A stretch of 52,879 nt of DNA from Fibrobacteraceae bacterium (GTDB lineage: Bacteria > Fibrobacterota > Fibrobacteria > Fibrobacterales > Fibrobacteraceae). Numbering within the stretch: position 1 is the stretch's first letter; every line of letters starts with the position of its first letter. Made by a program: the position numbers and the translations under genes. Below the pieces are notes generated by a model. That model did not search any database and was not told the DNA's origin. It was given only the letters and a program-made list of their open reading frames with translations. Positions 42,341 through 52,573 of this stretch are shown here, piece after piece. Location of the stretch: contig JAGAKE010000022.1 of NCBI GenBank assembly GCA_017625775.1, positions 1-52,879 on the forward strand, given 5' to 3'.

Positions 42341-45300
42341 TTTGTTTGCAGAGAATCCTGTTGTTGCTTTGTCTTGTTCCGTCTTTGGTTCTTGCAGAAG
42401 ATTCTTCCAGTTCCTTTTTGCGGTTTATCAAGCGTATAGTTTCCAAGGGGCTTTCTAATTATAGAAGTACGACAATCGCTCATAGTGAATTTGAACCGTC
42501 GCAAGCATCTGGTGAGGTTGTCTCAAATGTAAATATTTTTAATGGCCAGCCCTATTATAGCATTCCTCTCGCTTCAATAAATGCAAGGGGTATCCTATCC
42601 TGGTCATTGAACCTAAATTACTATGGTGGCATTCAGCCAATTCTTCAATCATCCAATGAAACCGCCCCATCAGGAGCTTATGGCGTGGGGTGGAAACTCT
42701 CTATCCCCTATGTTGCTATAAATCATCAAGGAACGGTAACTACAACGGATGATTTTATCTATTGCGACTTGGGTCCTTACGGCGGTGGACAGATTTTACA
42801 GAACGATGCTGGTGATTATTATGTATCAACAAATCCATATATAAAGGTTTTACCGACGGTATCTGGTAAACAGTTTTCAAAATGGAAATTTATAATGCCC
42901 GATGGTACTGTGCTGTTTTTTGGTGAATCCAGCAATGCCAGAAGGACACAGTTGAGCCGTGGAAATGTTGTTGCCGCATTCCCTGCGGATACTACGGGAC
43001 TGGTTCCGTTCGTTTATCGTTACGACTTATCTAAAGTGACGGACTTTAACAATAGTACAGAACTCCATTTTGGATATTCTAAAGTCGGAGAGACAGCTGC
43101 TCCGGGAAAGTCCTACACCCGCGAAAGTGCTTTGTCCAGAATCTATTGGAAAGACGGGAACAAGACAATTGATTCCATAGCGTTTATTTACGCCCCAATG
43201 GGAGCCAGCGAATATCCTGGATATGGAACAACTGAGCCTAAGGATTCTCAAAGGCTATACGAGACACGATTCCTTTCAAAAATAAAGACATTTGTTCAGG
43301 GAAACTTCTACGAGGAAATCACCTTATCTCAGGGAATTCGCCATGTTTCAAATCTTGCAGACAAGCGTTATCTTCTTTCAGTCAAGGATTCCATAATAGG
43401 TGGAGAAGCTCGCTCCTGGACTTTTGATTACAACGAATCCAATGGATTGTTAAGTCAGGTTGTTCTTCCTGATAATTCTGCCGACCATTTCAACTATTCA
43501 AATGTTGCTTTGGATTCTTTTTCTGATGCGAAGTCCCCTTCTGAACCTGACACTATGCGCAACATATCAGGTGGCCAGGTGCAGATTCCTGTTGCAGATA
43601 GGGAAAACTATCTTAATGGTGTATCCTGCTCTGAAGAATTTTGCTATGCAACATTGATTAATACACAAGCGGGGGATAATAAACAGGATCTTTTCGTGCA
43701 GATTTATCATAATGATGGAAACTATTTTTCTGACCCGTTCAATCTTCAGATGACAGGAAAAGAAGCTCCCCGTTTATTCAGTTTTTCCAACTATCTTATT
43801 ATAGCCGATGCGGGTGGTCGAGATATAGATTTTTATGAATGGAATGGTTTTAGGTTCATACAACAGGATTCTGTAGTGGGAGATTTTTTTGTCACACCTA
43901 CAGAACTCTTGGGAACTATTGAAAATGTCGTAACACAGGAAAACTATTTTCTGGTTGTCGAGAAAGATGGCGACACTCGTAGAATTTATCCCGTTGTCCG
44001 TCATCCGTCAACAGGAAATTGGACTCTATTACCAAAGACAAAGGATTTATGCGGTTTTCCAAACACTTCAAACTATGGGGGAACTGTTCGTAGCAGCAGT
44101 TCAAATGCCTGTCTCGAATGGTCTAATGCAATAACAGTTGATGCGTCTCCGATATTGTTTGTTGTTGGTGAAAATGAAAATGATGTTCTGAACGTATTCG
44201 CTTACAAGAATGGCAATTTTGATGAACTGACAAGTTCACCATCCATATTCCCGGATTTTGGGATTCAAAAGTCAGATAAAGGCATCACATATACGATGAA
44301 TTTCCAGAAAGGTGTTGATGGTATTACATTGTCTGGTAACACACTGTTTGTGACATTGCATAAGGGTGACACAGAATACATTGTTGCAATGTATTTCGAT
44401 GGAAGACATTTTCAACAGATGGCAAACGAACATTGGGATGACGGGGCGTATCAATGCAGCGGAGATGCTTTTTGTGGTGATGTTTTTTACATAATGGATA
44501 GTTATGTTGTTGAAAAATCTAAGGCAAAGAGCAATGTGTTCCTTTGGAGAAAGAAGACTGTCAATGGGAATATTGTCTATGAACTAGACAGAAATGGCAT
44601 ATTCCCGTTTAACGGAGCAAGTAATGATGTCTTTGTTTCAGCGACCAGGGATGCGCTATATCTTGAGGAACGATATGAATCAACTCGTCCTGTAATTCAG
44701 AATGGCCGGTATCACAACTTGTTGCTTCATGTTCCCCGTGATCCTGCCAGCCCAGTTTCAGACCATACAAGTGAACTGGATAGCAATGTGTTCGATGTGC
44801 AATTTTCGCAAAGTGACCCGATAGTTTTTTATCAAACAGGATTGACAGCAGATAGCACACTTTGCCCCCCTGGAGTACTTTGCTATGTCGGTAGCTATAG
44901 TCGTCAACGTAATTTTTACAATAGCCCCTTCTTTCTTACAGTCCCGTTTTTGGAAGAATCACTTCGCTTCTATTATCATTCATTATCTAACCAGGTACTC
45001 TTTTCTTCGCCCAATCGCTTGATTATCAAAACTGTCGTGGATTCCGCATCGGGAAAAAATTTAATCGGTCTTGCACAGTATTCTGGACTAAATTTTTCTT
45101 ATCCCATGTCATATCCCGTGGTGGAACGCTATTGGAAGGAAAAATCTACTGATTCCACCAATCGCTACACCAAGTTCACGTATGCGCAGCCGGGCGGCAT
45201 TGTTGAGTTTAACGCCCATACGCAGCAGGCGCAGTTTATAGCCCCTATCGTAAGTACGGTCGCATTCGTTAGCGACGATACTGTGACAAAGACCCGTTAT

Positions 45301-46704
45301 GACTTTATCGCTGACCTTAAGGGAATGCCTCTTGTCGGATACCAGAAGAACCTTCTGGGAACTCTTAAAAAAACTCGTCGCTACGACAGGTCGGGAGCAT
45401 TGCGTAGTCTGTCCCGCAACGTGTTTGCCTTGGACTCCGGTGCCGGACGTAACTGGCCGAATGGTCTCATAGTGAACTTGCTGGATTCTACGATAAGCGT
45501 TTCCGTTGATCCGAACGGCAATAAGATGCGCACTGTCGATAAAAACGTATTGTTAGACAACGAGTCTGGACAATTCATGGGAACGTTAAGACAGTCGGGA
45601 CCGTATTATTTATTCAGTCAGAAAATTCTTGAAAAACAGGTGCTCGAAAGCAATGCGGACAGCATGGTCTTCAAGAATCCCGTTGAGCAATACTCCTATG
45701 TCCCGTTCACGTCCAGTCCGTTGACGGCAATCGAGTCTTCCAATCCCGCGCAAGTGTTCCTGACCGACAGCGTCGCATCTGCATCCAGGGCGGCGTATTC
45801 AGTCAAAATCCCCGGAATGGCGGCTTCGCGCTATGTGTGGCAGGCCCCGGTTCGTGTCGGAAAATCCTTCCCGATTTCAGCGGGATGGGAAAAGGCCGAC
45901 TCGGTGATTTCTACCGACAGTTACGGTCTCGTGACTGAGGCCGCTCAGTTGACCAATGTTGGCATGCGTTCCAGTTGCAATGTGTACGAAGGCCATCGGT
46001 CACTCTTGGCGGGAACATTCCCGGGGGCCGCCTGCACCGATGTCGCTCTCAATACGGCCGAACATGGCGATCCGAACGGATGGGAAATGGCGCAGACAGT
46101 CCTTGACAGTGTCCAGGTTTATGACGGGCTTTATTCACTCAAGGTTACGGACGGCTACGGCCCCACCAGGAATATAAGCCTGAAAGAACTCCGCCGGTAC
46201 AAGTACAGCTATATAATATCCGCCTTTGCGTATTCTACGGGTGTGAAACCCATGCTCATGGCGGAATTCCGCAGGGCGGACAAGACTATCGCAAGGTCAA
46301 TCGCAAGTTATAATCCCGTGAATGAATCTTTCAAGGCTAACAGGTGGCAACGCTATGAAATAGAGATTCCATATTCTGAACTGATTGCAGACGGAATGTT
46401 TGCGGATACGACAGCCGACGACCACCTGCGAGTTTGGCTGGGAACCGGAACTCCCACAGGCAATGATTCCCGGGTTGTCTATGTGGACGATTTTATTGCC
46501 TATCCATCCTCTGCGGCATTTACCATTACATCTTATGACAAGGCGGGACTTCCGCTTTCTACGATGGGTATGGATTTCCAGAAGGCGGAATTTGTCTATG
46601 ACAAGAACCATCGCCGCCGCGCCACAAGGGACTCGAAGGGTAGAATCTTCACGGACAATGCAAAACATCGTCTAAATGAAAATGCGGGAGGGACAAATGA
46701 ATAA
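42337..46704 (+). CDS. Giant Sec-exported Rhs-associated SpvB/TcB-like protein (A component)
   Basis: This 1455-aa protein has a signal peptide (ILLLLCLVPSLVLAEDSS). Residues about 45-400 resemble the SpvB/TcdB N-terminal domain (VVSNVNIFNGQPYYSIPLAS, GAYGVGWKLSIPYVAIN, DGTVLFFGES). About 450-900 look like a beta-propeller of repeated strands. The last 500 residues carry YD-like and jelly-roll-like segments (YVWQAPVRVGKSFPISAGWEK). It ends without an Rhs core or toxin tip. Base composition rises at about 45,120, inside the gene, so the N-terminal two thirds may have been exchanged. It overlaps the small upstream gene by 4 bp and the B component by 8 bp. In Tc/Rhs systems the equivalent part forms the shell with the YD cage. 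Confidence 0.78.
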   Translation: MICLQRILLLLCLVPSLVLAEDSSSSFLRFIKRIVSKGLSNYRSTTIAHSEFEPSQASGEVVSNVNIFNGQPYYSIPLASINARGILSWSLNLNYYGGIQPILQSSNETAPSGAYGVGWKLSIPYVAINHQGTVTTTDDFIYCDLGPYGGGQILQNDAGDYYVSTNPYIKVLPTVSGKQFSKWKFIMPDGTVLFFGESSNARRTQLSRGNVVAAFPADTTGLVPFVYRYDLSKVTDFNNSTELHFGYSKVGETAAPGKSYTRESALSRIYWKDGNKTIDSIAFIYAPMGASEYPGYGTTEPKDSQRLYETRFLSKIKTFVQGNFYEEITLSQGIRHVSNLADKRYLLSVKDSIIGGEARSWTFDYNESNGLLSQVVLPDNSADHFNYSNVALDSFSDAKSPSEPDTMRNISGGQVQIPVADRENYLNGVSCSEEFCYATLINTQAGDNKQDLFVQIYHNDGNYFSDPFNLQMTGKEAPRLFSFSNYLIIADAGGRDIDFYEWNGFRFIQQDSVVGDFFVTPTELLGTIENVVTQENYFLVVEKDGDTRRIYPVVRHPSTGNWTLLPKTKDLCGFPNTSNYGGTVRSSSSNACLEWSNAITVDASPILFVVGENENDVLNVFAYKNGNFDELTSSPSIFPDFGIQKSDKGITYTMNFQKGVDGITLSGNTLFVTLHKGDTEYIVAMYFDGRHFQQMANEHWDDGAYQCSGDAFCGDVFYIMDSYVVEKSKAKSNVFLWRKKTVNGNIVYELDRNGIFPFNGASNDVFVSATRDALYLEERYESTRPVIQNGRYHNLLLHVPRDPASPVSDHTSELDSNVFDVQFSQSDPIVFYQTGLTADSTLCPPGVLCYVGSYSRQRNFYNSPFFLTVPFLEESLRFYYHSLSNQVLFSSPNRLIIKTVVDSASGKNLIGLAQYSGLNFSYPMSYPVVERYWKEKSTDSTNRYTKFTYAQPGGIVEFNAHTQQAQFIAPIVSTVAFVSDDTVTKTRYDFIADLKGMPLVGYQKNLLGTLKKTRRYDRSGALRSLSRNVFALDSGAGRNWPNGLIVNLLDSTISVSVDPNGNKMRTVDKNVLLDNESGQFMGTLRQSGPYYLFSQKILEKQVLESNADSMVFKNPVEQYSYVPFTSSPLTAIESSNPAQVFLTDSVASASRAAYSVKIPGMAASRYVWQAPVRVGKSFPISAGWEKADSVISTDSYGLVTEAAQLTNVGMRSSCNVYEGHRSLLAGTFPGAACTDVALNTAEHGDPNGWEMAQTVLDSVQVYDGLYSLKVTDGYGPTRNISLKELRRYKYSYIISAFAYSTGVKPMLMAEFRRADKTIARSIASYNPVNESFKANRWQRYEIEIPYSELIADGMFADTTADDHLRVWLGTGTPTGNDSRVVYVDDFIAYPSSAAFTITSYDKAGLPLSTMGMDFQKAEFVYDKNHRRRATRDSKGRIFTDNAKHRLNENAGGTNE

Positions 46705-49700
46705 ACTATTCACTCTCCTTTGTGTGCCTGTTCTTGCGGCTTTTGCCTTTGCAAACCCTCCAAAAGCGGTAGTTCTCGAGAATACGGAGCATGCCCGCGA
46801 CTACGGATTCTCCTTTACGCACGGCAACCTTCTGCCGAACTGGAGTTTCGAGGACGGTTTCTATGCATGGAACGGAAAGAGGCTTTCCCGTGCGGAAATA
46901 ATGTCGGCCTACGGCCAGGACATCCGGCCAGTTTCTGGCAGTTATGTTGGCGTAACATCCCCGATAGGTGGGCCGGTGTCCGACTTCGTGCCGGTTGACG
47001 GAGATACCGTCTTTACATTGAGTCTTTTTGCATACAATGTGAACGGGGCGGTCGTATCGCCGAGAATATATTTCTACTCCGACAAGAACACGCAGGTGTC
47101 GTATCTGGACGGAAAAAAATACACCCGTGCAGTCCAGTGGAGTCCGTATTCTCATACATTCAACATTCCAGACGGTATCAGGTTCATCAAAGTCTCGCTT
47201 TCCGGCTCATCTAATGCGACAATGCTCTTTGACGACGTAATCTTGGAACCGAGCAAGGAGGCTAGTTCCCGCGGAACAGTCGGCATGGGAATATCCTTTT
47301 CCGACGGGCTCGGTCGTGGTCACATGTCCGAGGCGTTGGTCCACAGGGAATTCGCAAGCGGACTTTTGCCCTCGGAATGCGTGAACGGCTTCACTGCCTA
47401 TGCGACGGAGAAACTCGAAGTCAGGGCGAGAAGCAAGTCACATGGCGGCAATCTCGGTTCCGGTGATTCCGTCTTCATAGACAACGACGTGACGATTCGC
47501 GACACGTCCCTTTCGGAACTGCAAGTTGTCGCGAAAAATTCAGTGCGTATGGGAGACCGTGATTCAGTCTTTGCGATGGTCAATTACGGGAGCGGCCTTT
47601 GGACTGGCAACCAGACTTTCGTCCAGCAGTCCAAACAAAATACCGAAACCGAAGCCTGTTCGTTCCCGCCAGAAGATTTTCCTGTAGGAACATCAGATGT
47701 CTCTCTCGCCAATGATGCGGACTCGACCCTTGTTCCAGGCGAGTACGGAAATGGATTGATTCGAGCAAGGAGCGTTTTACGCCTTTCTGCGGGTGACTAT
47801 TATTTTGACAGTTTCTCTGTCGAGCCCACGGCGACGCTGCGATTCGACTTGTCGCAGGGAAATGTCGTCATCCATGTCCGTTCGTCTCTTTCTATTAGCG
47901 ACAATTCCATCATGTCACATGATTCCACCGCCCGTTACTTTATCGGATGGCGGCTAGGCCAGTCATCTACATTAAGGTTGGGGACAATTTCCGGCTTGGC
48001 GGGCGTATTCGTTGCACCGAATGCAAAAATTGAACTGGGACACCAGAGCGCCTTGTATGGTCTAATCTATGCGAAGAACGTGGAACTGATGCAGGAATCC
48101 AACATCACTGCACCATCGTTTTTGTTCTTTGATCCCGCTATGCGTTTTGCCGTCAAGGAATACCGTTATGACAACCTGGGTCGAGCTTTCCAGGAAGATT
48201 ACACATACATTGCTGAATTGGAGCGTGAAGGGTATGTAGATTCATCCCAGGTCCATGCAAATGACTATTTCTCGCTGGATGGCGACGGCCCCGATGCAGC
48301 TGGTTATGCCTATACCGAAAACCAGTATTCCTTGCAGGATGGCCGATTGCTCAGGAGTTCCATGCCCGGCGAGCCGTGGAAAGTGGACGGGGCGCATGTA
48401 GGTTCTTCCGATTACGCCTATGTGGCGGACCTGAACATTCCCCAGTCGTTGAACTTCGCGAAAAACAATACCCAGAAAAATTATACCCTTTCGTACAGCC
48501 GCGATGTTGAAGGCCGTATCTCTCTTTCCTGGAAAAATCGTCTTGGTCAACTTGTGCAGACTGCTTTTGCCCTGGACACGACAGGGACAAACATGCGAAA
48601 CTGGCAATGGTCTGTCAAGAAATATGAATATACACGCGAAGGAAACTTGCGCCGGACAATCACTCCGCTCGACGTGGACCAGAACGATTCCGCCTTTGCC
48701 GTGGTGTCGGATTACGATGCTGCCGGGAGAAACGTTGCGTCCAACGGTCCCGATGTGGGGACGGAAAAATTCTACTACACAAAGTCGGGCAGCATCCGTA
48801 TTTCAGTGACGGAAGAACAGCGGGGGCGGAATGCTGTTTCCTATAAGGAATACGATGCACAGGGCCGCATTGTCTCCATAGGCGAAAGTGTCCTTGACTT
48901 GGTTACAGATGCAAGGCTCAGGGAAATTGCAGAAAGCCGGTCGCCCGTTCCAGGAGTAAAGACGGAATATTCGGGCTCCGCATACGACAGCCTTTCCGCC
49001 TGTCTTGACAGAATCGGCAATGAAAGGCTCGAAGGTTATTTTACTGACAAGATTCTGAAAAACACTCGCGGAAAACTCGCCTGTAAATGGACCCGCAACC
49101 CTCTTGCGGCTTCCCGTATCGGGGCGGATGCCGCGCTTGTGGCGGATTTCTTCGCCTATGATTCTCTGGGCCGCAAGACTGTCGCGATCCGCTATATCGG
49201 AGCGGAAAGGGACTCTACAAGAACCATTGTCTCCAAGCAATATGAGTATGACGACATTTCCCGCCTTTTGAAGGTATCTGTCTTCGATGCGATTGGAGCG
49301 CTTTTCGATGCTCGTAGATATGATTACGATGACAAGGGACGTGTCAAGACGATCCTTGATGGCGAAGGGCTGAACATAGTCAGGTTTACCTACGACGACC
49401 TGGGGCAGGTTTCGGCCGTGACGGTCGGCGATAGACTTCGGACCGATTATGCCTATCATCTGCATGGACAGACGACAGCATTGAATATCCTGAATACGAC
49501 CACGGGCGATACGCTTTTCCGGCAGACCCTTAATTACGAGGATGTCGCCGCTTCGACAAATGAACGCCCCCGTTACGACGGAATGATTTCCAAATTGTCC
49601 ACCACGTATGGCATTGCGGATTCTTCGGGTAATAGAGTGTCGAACTTCCTCTATGACATGCCGGGCAATTTGGTCAAGCGGAGCGGAACTGCTCCGGAAG

Positions 49701-51493
49701 CAACATTTAGTTTTGACAAGAACGGTCGAACTCTTGCGCAGGGATACGACGGGAGCTCACTCGGCTACAACTATTACGACGATTCTTACAAGCTCAACAG
49801 AGTTACTGGCTCTATCGCTCTCGATTCTACAAGGAACGCGTCAAGGACAAACAACTTTGTCTATGATGCATCGGGACGAATGATTGCGGACAGTTCAAAG
49901 AACCTGTCGGTGGAATATGACCCGTATGGAATGCCGGTTTCCTTCGTGCAGATGTCGGACTTGTCGATATGGCGTGAACTGATGGTCTATGACCCTTCCG
50001 GTTGGCGCATTGCCACCTTTGCATACGAAAATGATGCGCTGCAAGCAATCCGCACCGACATCATGGTGGGGGGCAAGAAAGCCCTTGAACGGCATCGGGT
50101 ATATGTTGCAAATGATAGTTCCGTTACCGAATATAAAATGATTCAGGGTAAGTCGGGAATCGTGGGTCGAATCCTGCCCGACTCCTCGAAGGAATGGTAT
50201 ATCAAGGACTACCAGGGTTCACTTGTAATGACACTTATGGAAAACGGAACAGGAAATGTGTTCGTCTATGAGCCTTATGGAACACAGAAGAAAATTCAGG
50301 TGTCTGGCGACAGTCCCGCCGAACAATATACGGGCAAAGAGTATAACGAAAGAATTGGGTTCTATTATTACGGAATGCGTTTCTTTGACCCTGTATTCGG
50401 GATATGGATGACTCCTGACCCTGCTAGGCAGTATGTGAGCCTTTATGCTTTTGGAGGAGATCCGGTAAATGCTTTGGATTTATATGGATTATGGAAAATA
50501 TCCCTTGGAATAATTACAATCGGATATGAAAATGGAGGATTTACTGCTGGTGTTGGATTTGCTTTAGATGTTGGAAACAGTAGTTTTGGAGTGGATATTG
50601 ATTTTGGATATTCTCATAATTTTGGAAATGGAAGTAACACTTATTCTGCAAATGTTGGTGCTGCAGCAAATGTAGGCATTTTTAATGTAGGTGCAAATTT
50701 GGGATATGCTTACAATGATCAAACTGGCGGAACATTAAGTTATGGCATCCGAGGTGGTGCCTATGGAGTTGGTGCTGGAATAGGAGGCGCACAATATTGG
50801 GACACGCATGGGGATTATTTTGGTTCAACTCTTTATGTTGAAACTTATGCAGGAGCATTCGGTGCTGAGGCCTATACCGGCTATGAATGGGGTTTCAGTG
50901 GTATGGAAGGACGCGGTCTTTATACTGGTGCTAGAGCGTGGGGAGTTCATGCAGAAGGGTCTTCTAATATGGGCTTTACTTGGGGTTATCAAGCGCAGAT
51001 AGCCGCAGTTTATGATTTTGACCATCCGTCAGATGTAGATAGAGATAAACTTCAGAAAGCGTATGAAATGCAGCAAGAATATCCTGATGAGGAAGTTTTT
51101 TTTAGTGACGTTGACGATCCGTCTTTGATGATCAAAGATGCTAGTGGACATTATGTACCAAACTATTCTGACGATGCGTCTGTTTGGGGACATACACATG
51201 ATCCTTCAAATCCAATGGCAAAACTAGATCCTTCCAATATCGACAACATCCTTGCATTTGAGAATCCAGATAAACGGCATATTATGATAAATGGTAATGG
51301 AATTGTAAAAGAATACAAGGGGGTTGAAAACCCCTATTTCAACGACGTTACAGGAGCGCATACTCCTCCTTCGCCAATTGTGATTAATTCATGGTCAATC
51401 TCTGCACGAAAGGGGTGGTCTATAGAATACCGACATGGTCGCTTTAATCAATGGAATGGTTGGAAAAATCGTTATACAGGCAAGGTGTATTAA
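46697..51493 (+). CDS. Sec-exported Rhs/YD-repeat protein with variable C-terminal tip (B component)
   Basis: ATG 46697 follows GGGAGGGA. The signal peptide is MNKLFTLLCVPVLAAFAFA. Roughly residues 30-170 look like a carbohydrate-binding module (LPNWSFEDGFYAWNG), about 370-480 form a beta-solenoid-like block, and about 490-1180 hold YD repeats (YRYDNLGRAF, FAYDSLGRKT, YDYDDKGRVKTI). The Rhs core near residue 1212 reads YTGKEYNERIGFYYYGMRFF and FGGDPVNALDLYGLW. After it about 330 residues form an AT-richer tip, first Gly/Ala/Tyr-rich (GGAYGVGAGIGGAQYW) and then WGHTHDPSNPM and WSISARKGWSIEYRHGRF. Such tips are usually toxins, but I do not recognise this one. Confidence 0.85.
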   Translation: MNKLFTLLCVPVLAAFAFANPPKAVVLENTEHARDYGFSFTHGNLLPNWSFEDGFYAWNGKRLSRAEIMSAYGQDIRPVSGSYVGVTSPIGGPVSDFVPVDGDTVFTLSLFAYNVNGAVVSPRIYFYSDKNTQVSYLDGKKYTRAVQWSPYSHTFNIPDGIRFIKVSLSGSSNATMLFDDVILEPSKEASSRGTVGMGISFSDGLGRGHMSEALVHREFASGLLPSECVNGFTAYATEKLEVRARSKSHGGNLGSGDSVFIDNDVTIRDTSLSELQVVAKNSVRMGDRDSVFAMVNYGSGLWTGNQTFVQQSKQNTETEACSFPPEDFPVGTSDVSLANDADSTLVPGEYGNGLIRARSVLRLSAGDYYFDSFSVEPTATLRFDLSQGNVVIHVRSSLSISDNSIMSHDSTARYFIGWRLGQSSTLRLGTISGLAGVFVAPNAKIELGHQSALYGLIYAKNVELMQESNITAPSFLFFDPAMRFAVKEYRYDNLGRAFQEDYTYIAELEREGYVDSSQVHANDYFSLDGDGPDAAGYAYTENQYSLQDGRLLRSSMPGEPWKVDGAHVGSSDYAYVADLNIPQSLNFAKNNTQKNYTLSYSRDVEGRISLSWKNRLGQLVQTAFALDTTGTNMRNWQWSVKKYEYTREGNLRRTITPLDVDQNDSAFAVVSDYDAAGRNVASNGPDVGTEKFYYTKSGSIRISVTEEQRGRNAVSYKEYDAQGRIVSIGESVLDLVTDARLREIAESRSPVPGVKTEYSGSAYDSLSACLDRIGNERLEGYFTDKILKNTRGKLACKWTRNPLAASRIGADAALVADFFAYDSLGRKTVAIRYIGAERDSTRTIVSKQYEYDDISRLLKVSVFDAIGALFDARRYDYDDKGRVKTILDGEGLNIVRFTYDDLGQVSAVTVGDRLRTDYAYHLHGQTTALNILNTTTGDTLFRQTLNYEDVAASTNERPRYDGMISKLSTTYGIADSSGNRVSNFLYDMPGNLVKRSGTAPEATFSFDKNGRTLAQGYDGSSLGYNYYDDSYKLNRVTGSIALDSTRNASRTNNFVYDASGRMIADSSKNLSVEYDPYGMPVSFVQMSDLSIWRELMVYDPSGWRIATFAYENDALQAIRTDIMVGGKKALERHRVYVANDSSVTEYKMIQGKSGIVGRILPDSSKEWYIKDYQGSLVMTLMENGTGNVFVYEPYGTQKKIQVSGDSPAEQYTGKEYNERIGFYYYGMRFFDPVFGIWMTPDPARQYVSLYAFGGDPVNALDLYGLWKISLGIITIGYENGGFTAGVGFALDVGNSSFGVDIDFGYSHNFGNGSNTYSANVGAAANVGIFNVGANLGYAYNDQTGGTLSYGIRGGAYGVGAGIGGAQYWDTHGDYFGSTLYVETYAGAFGAEAYTGYEWGFSGMEGRGLYTGARAWGVHAEGSSNMGFTWGYQAQIAAVYDFDHPSDVDRDKLQKAYEMQQEYPDEEVFFSDVDDPSLMIKDASGHYVPNYSDDASVWGHTHDPSNPMAKLDPSNIDNILAFENPDKRHIMINGNGIVKEYKGVENPYFNDVTGAHTPPSPIVINSWSISARKGWSIEYRHGRFNQWNGWKNRYTGKVY

Positions 51494-52542
51494 TGTATTT
51501 TCGTATTCTATGTGCAGCAATACTCCTTTCTTCATGTAGTTTAATTCCTAATTTAGGAAGTCGCCAATATAATTCGTATAAACTTTGTCGAATAGGTTAC
51601 AATATACACAAAGAATCGATTCCTTTAAAAAAAAACACGCTTCAATTTTCGTATATGTATGGATGTTCATCGACTGAAATTTGTTATGATGGTGCAATTG
51701 CTAGGGTGGTTGTGACGATCTCTCAAACGGAGTCAAGGAATATTTTGGTGGAAGTACTGACTGAACATTGTTATGATGATGTATCTTGTGAATTTAATCG
51801 CGATTCCGTAATTGTGCAGGATGAAAAAGATTCGCTCTCTTATTTTATCAGAGCGTTGAAGGCGGAACCTCTGGCTAATTGCATTGGAAATCCTAAAAGA
51901 AATTCTTCTTTTGAATGGGGGCCCATCATTCGAGTGGTGGATGAAAATGGATTTCTTATAAACATTCTAAATAATTGTCTTGTAGATGATTTGCCCATTG
52001 GTAGTATGTATATTGAGGCTAAAATTCGCGATTTTATTTTAAAAATACCTGTTATAAAAAATAATATGCCTTATTTTTCTTTTGCTGGCATTAACCGAAC
52101 AATAGAGTTAATCCCTCCAAGAGCAATAACTATAGATTCTATTATGGTGAAAGAAAAATCTATTTTCTTGCCTACAGAAGCAGTTGTGTATTCCAAATCT
52201 AGAGAAGTTAATCTCTCAAATCTAGAGTTTTATTGGGCTTTTCAACAAGGTGATTCTGTTGAATATTTGTTTCACAAAAGGAATGAATTAGGTTCCTTTC
52301 TTGTAGAACGAAAAATTGATGCAGATACGATGGGTTTTAAGTTATATCAGGAAAAATTGAGTAACTATTCTACGGAGGTCTTCTATGCAAACTGTCCTGA
52401 GGAAATAGAAAAGATAAAAACTATTTATTGGACAAACAATCATGTTGTAAACCATATTTCATTCGGAATTCTCGAAAATAAAACTAAAATTTATTTTATT
52501 GAAAAGGAATTAGAAAGTTGGTTTAAATCAAAAATAAAATAG
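51493..52542 (+). CDS. Lipoprotein beside the Rhs tip, candidate immunity or accessory protein
   Basis: The 349-aa protein begins MYFRILCAAILLSSCS, a type II signal with lipobox LSSC, so it should be lipid-anchored in the periplasm or outer membrane. The body is a beta-rich, low-complexity protein with no recognised domain. The ATG shares its A with the stop of the Rhs gene (TAATG), so translation is coupled, and I reject the longer frame from 51451. Immediate downstream position and AT-rich composition like the Rhs tip fit a cognate immunity protein. Against that, typical Rhs immunity proteins are small and cytosolic; a lipoprotein would fit a target in the periplasm or envelope. Confidence 0.8.
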   Translation: MYFRILCAAILLSSCSLIPNLGSRQYNSYKLCRIGYNIHKESIPLKKNTLQFSYMYGCSSTEICYDGAIARVVVTISQTESRNILVEVLTEHCYDDVSCEFNRDSVIVQDEKDSLSYFIRALKAEPLANCIGNPKRNSSFEWGPIIRVVDENGFLINILNNCLVDDLPIGSMYIEAKIRDFILKIPVIKNNMPYFSFAGINRTIELIPPRAITIDSIMVKEKSIFLPTEAVVYSKSREVNLSNLEFYWAFQQGDSVEYLFHKRNELGSFLVERKIDADTMGFKLYQEKLSNYSTEVFYANCPEEIEKIKTIYWTNNHVVNHISFGILENKTKIYFIEKELESWFKSKIK

Positions 52543-52573
52543 TAGACTATAGTTTCAAACCAAGGAGTAGCAT

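Noticed and set aside
44609..49465. Many 60-220 aa minus-strand frames across the Rhs genes
   Set aside because: They are antisense shadows in the GC-richer YD-repeat region and lack start signals or family resemblance.
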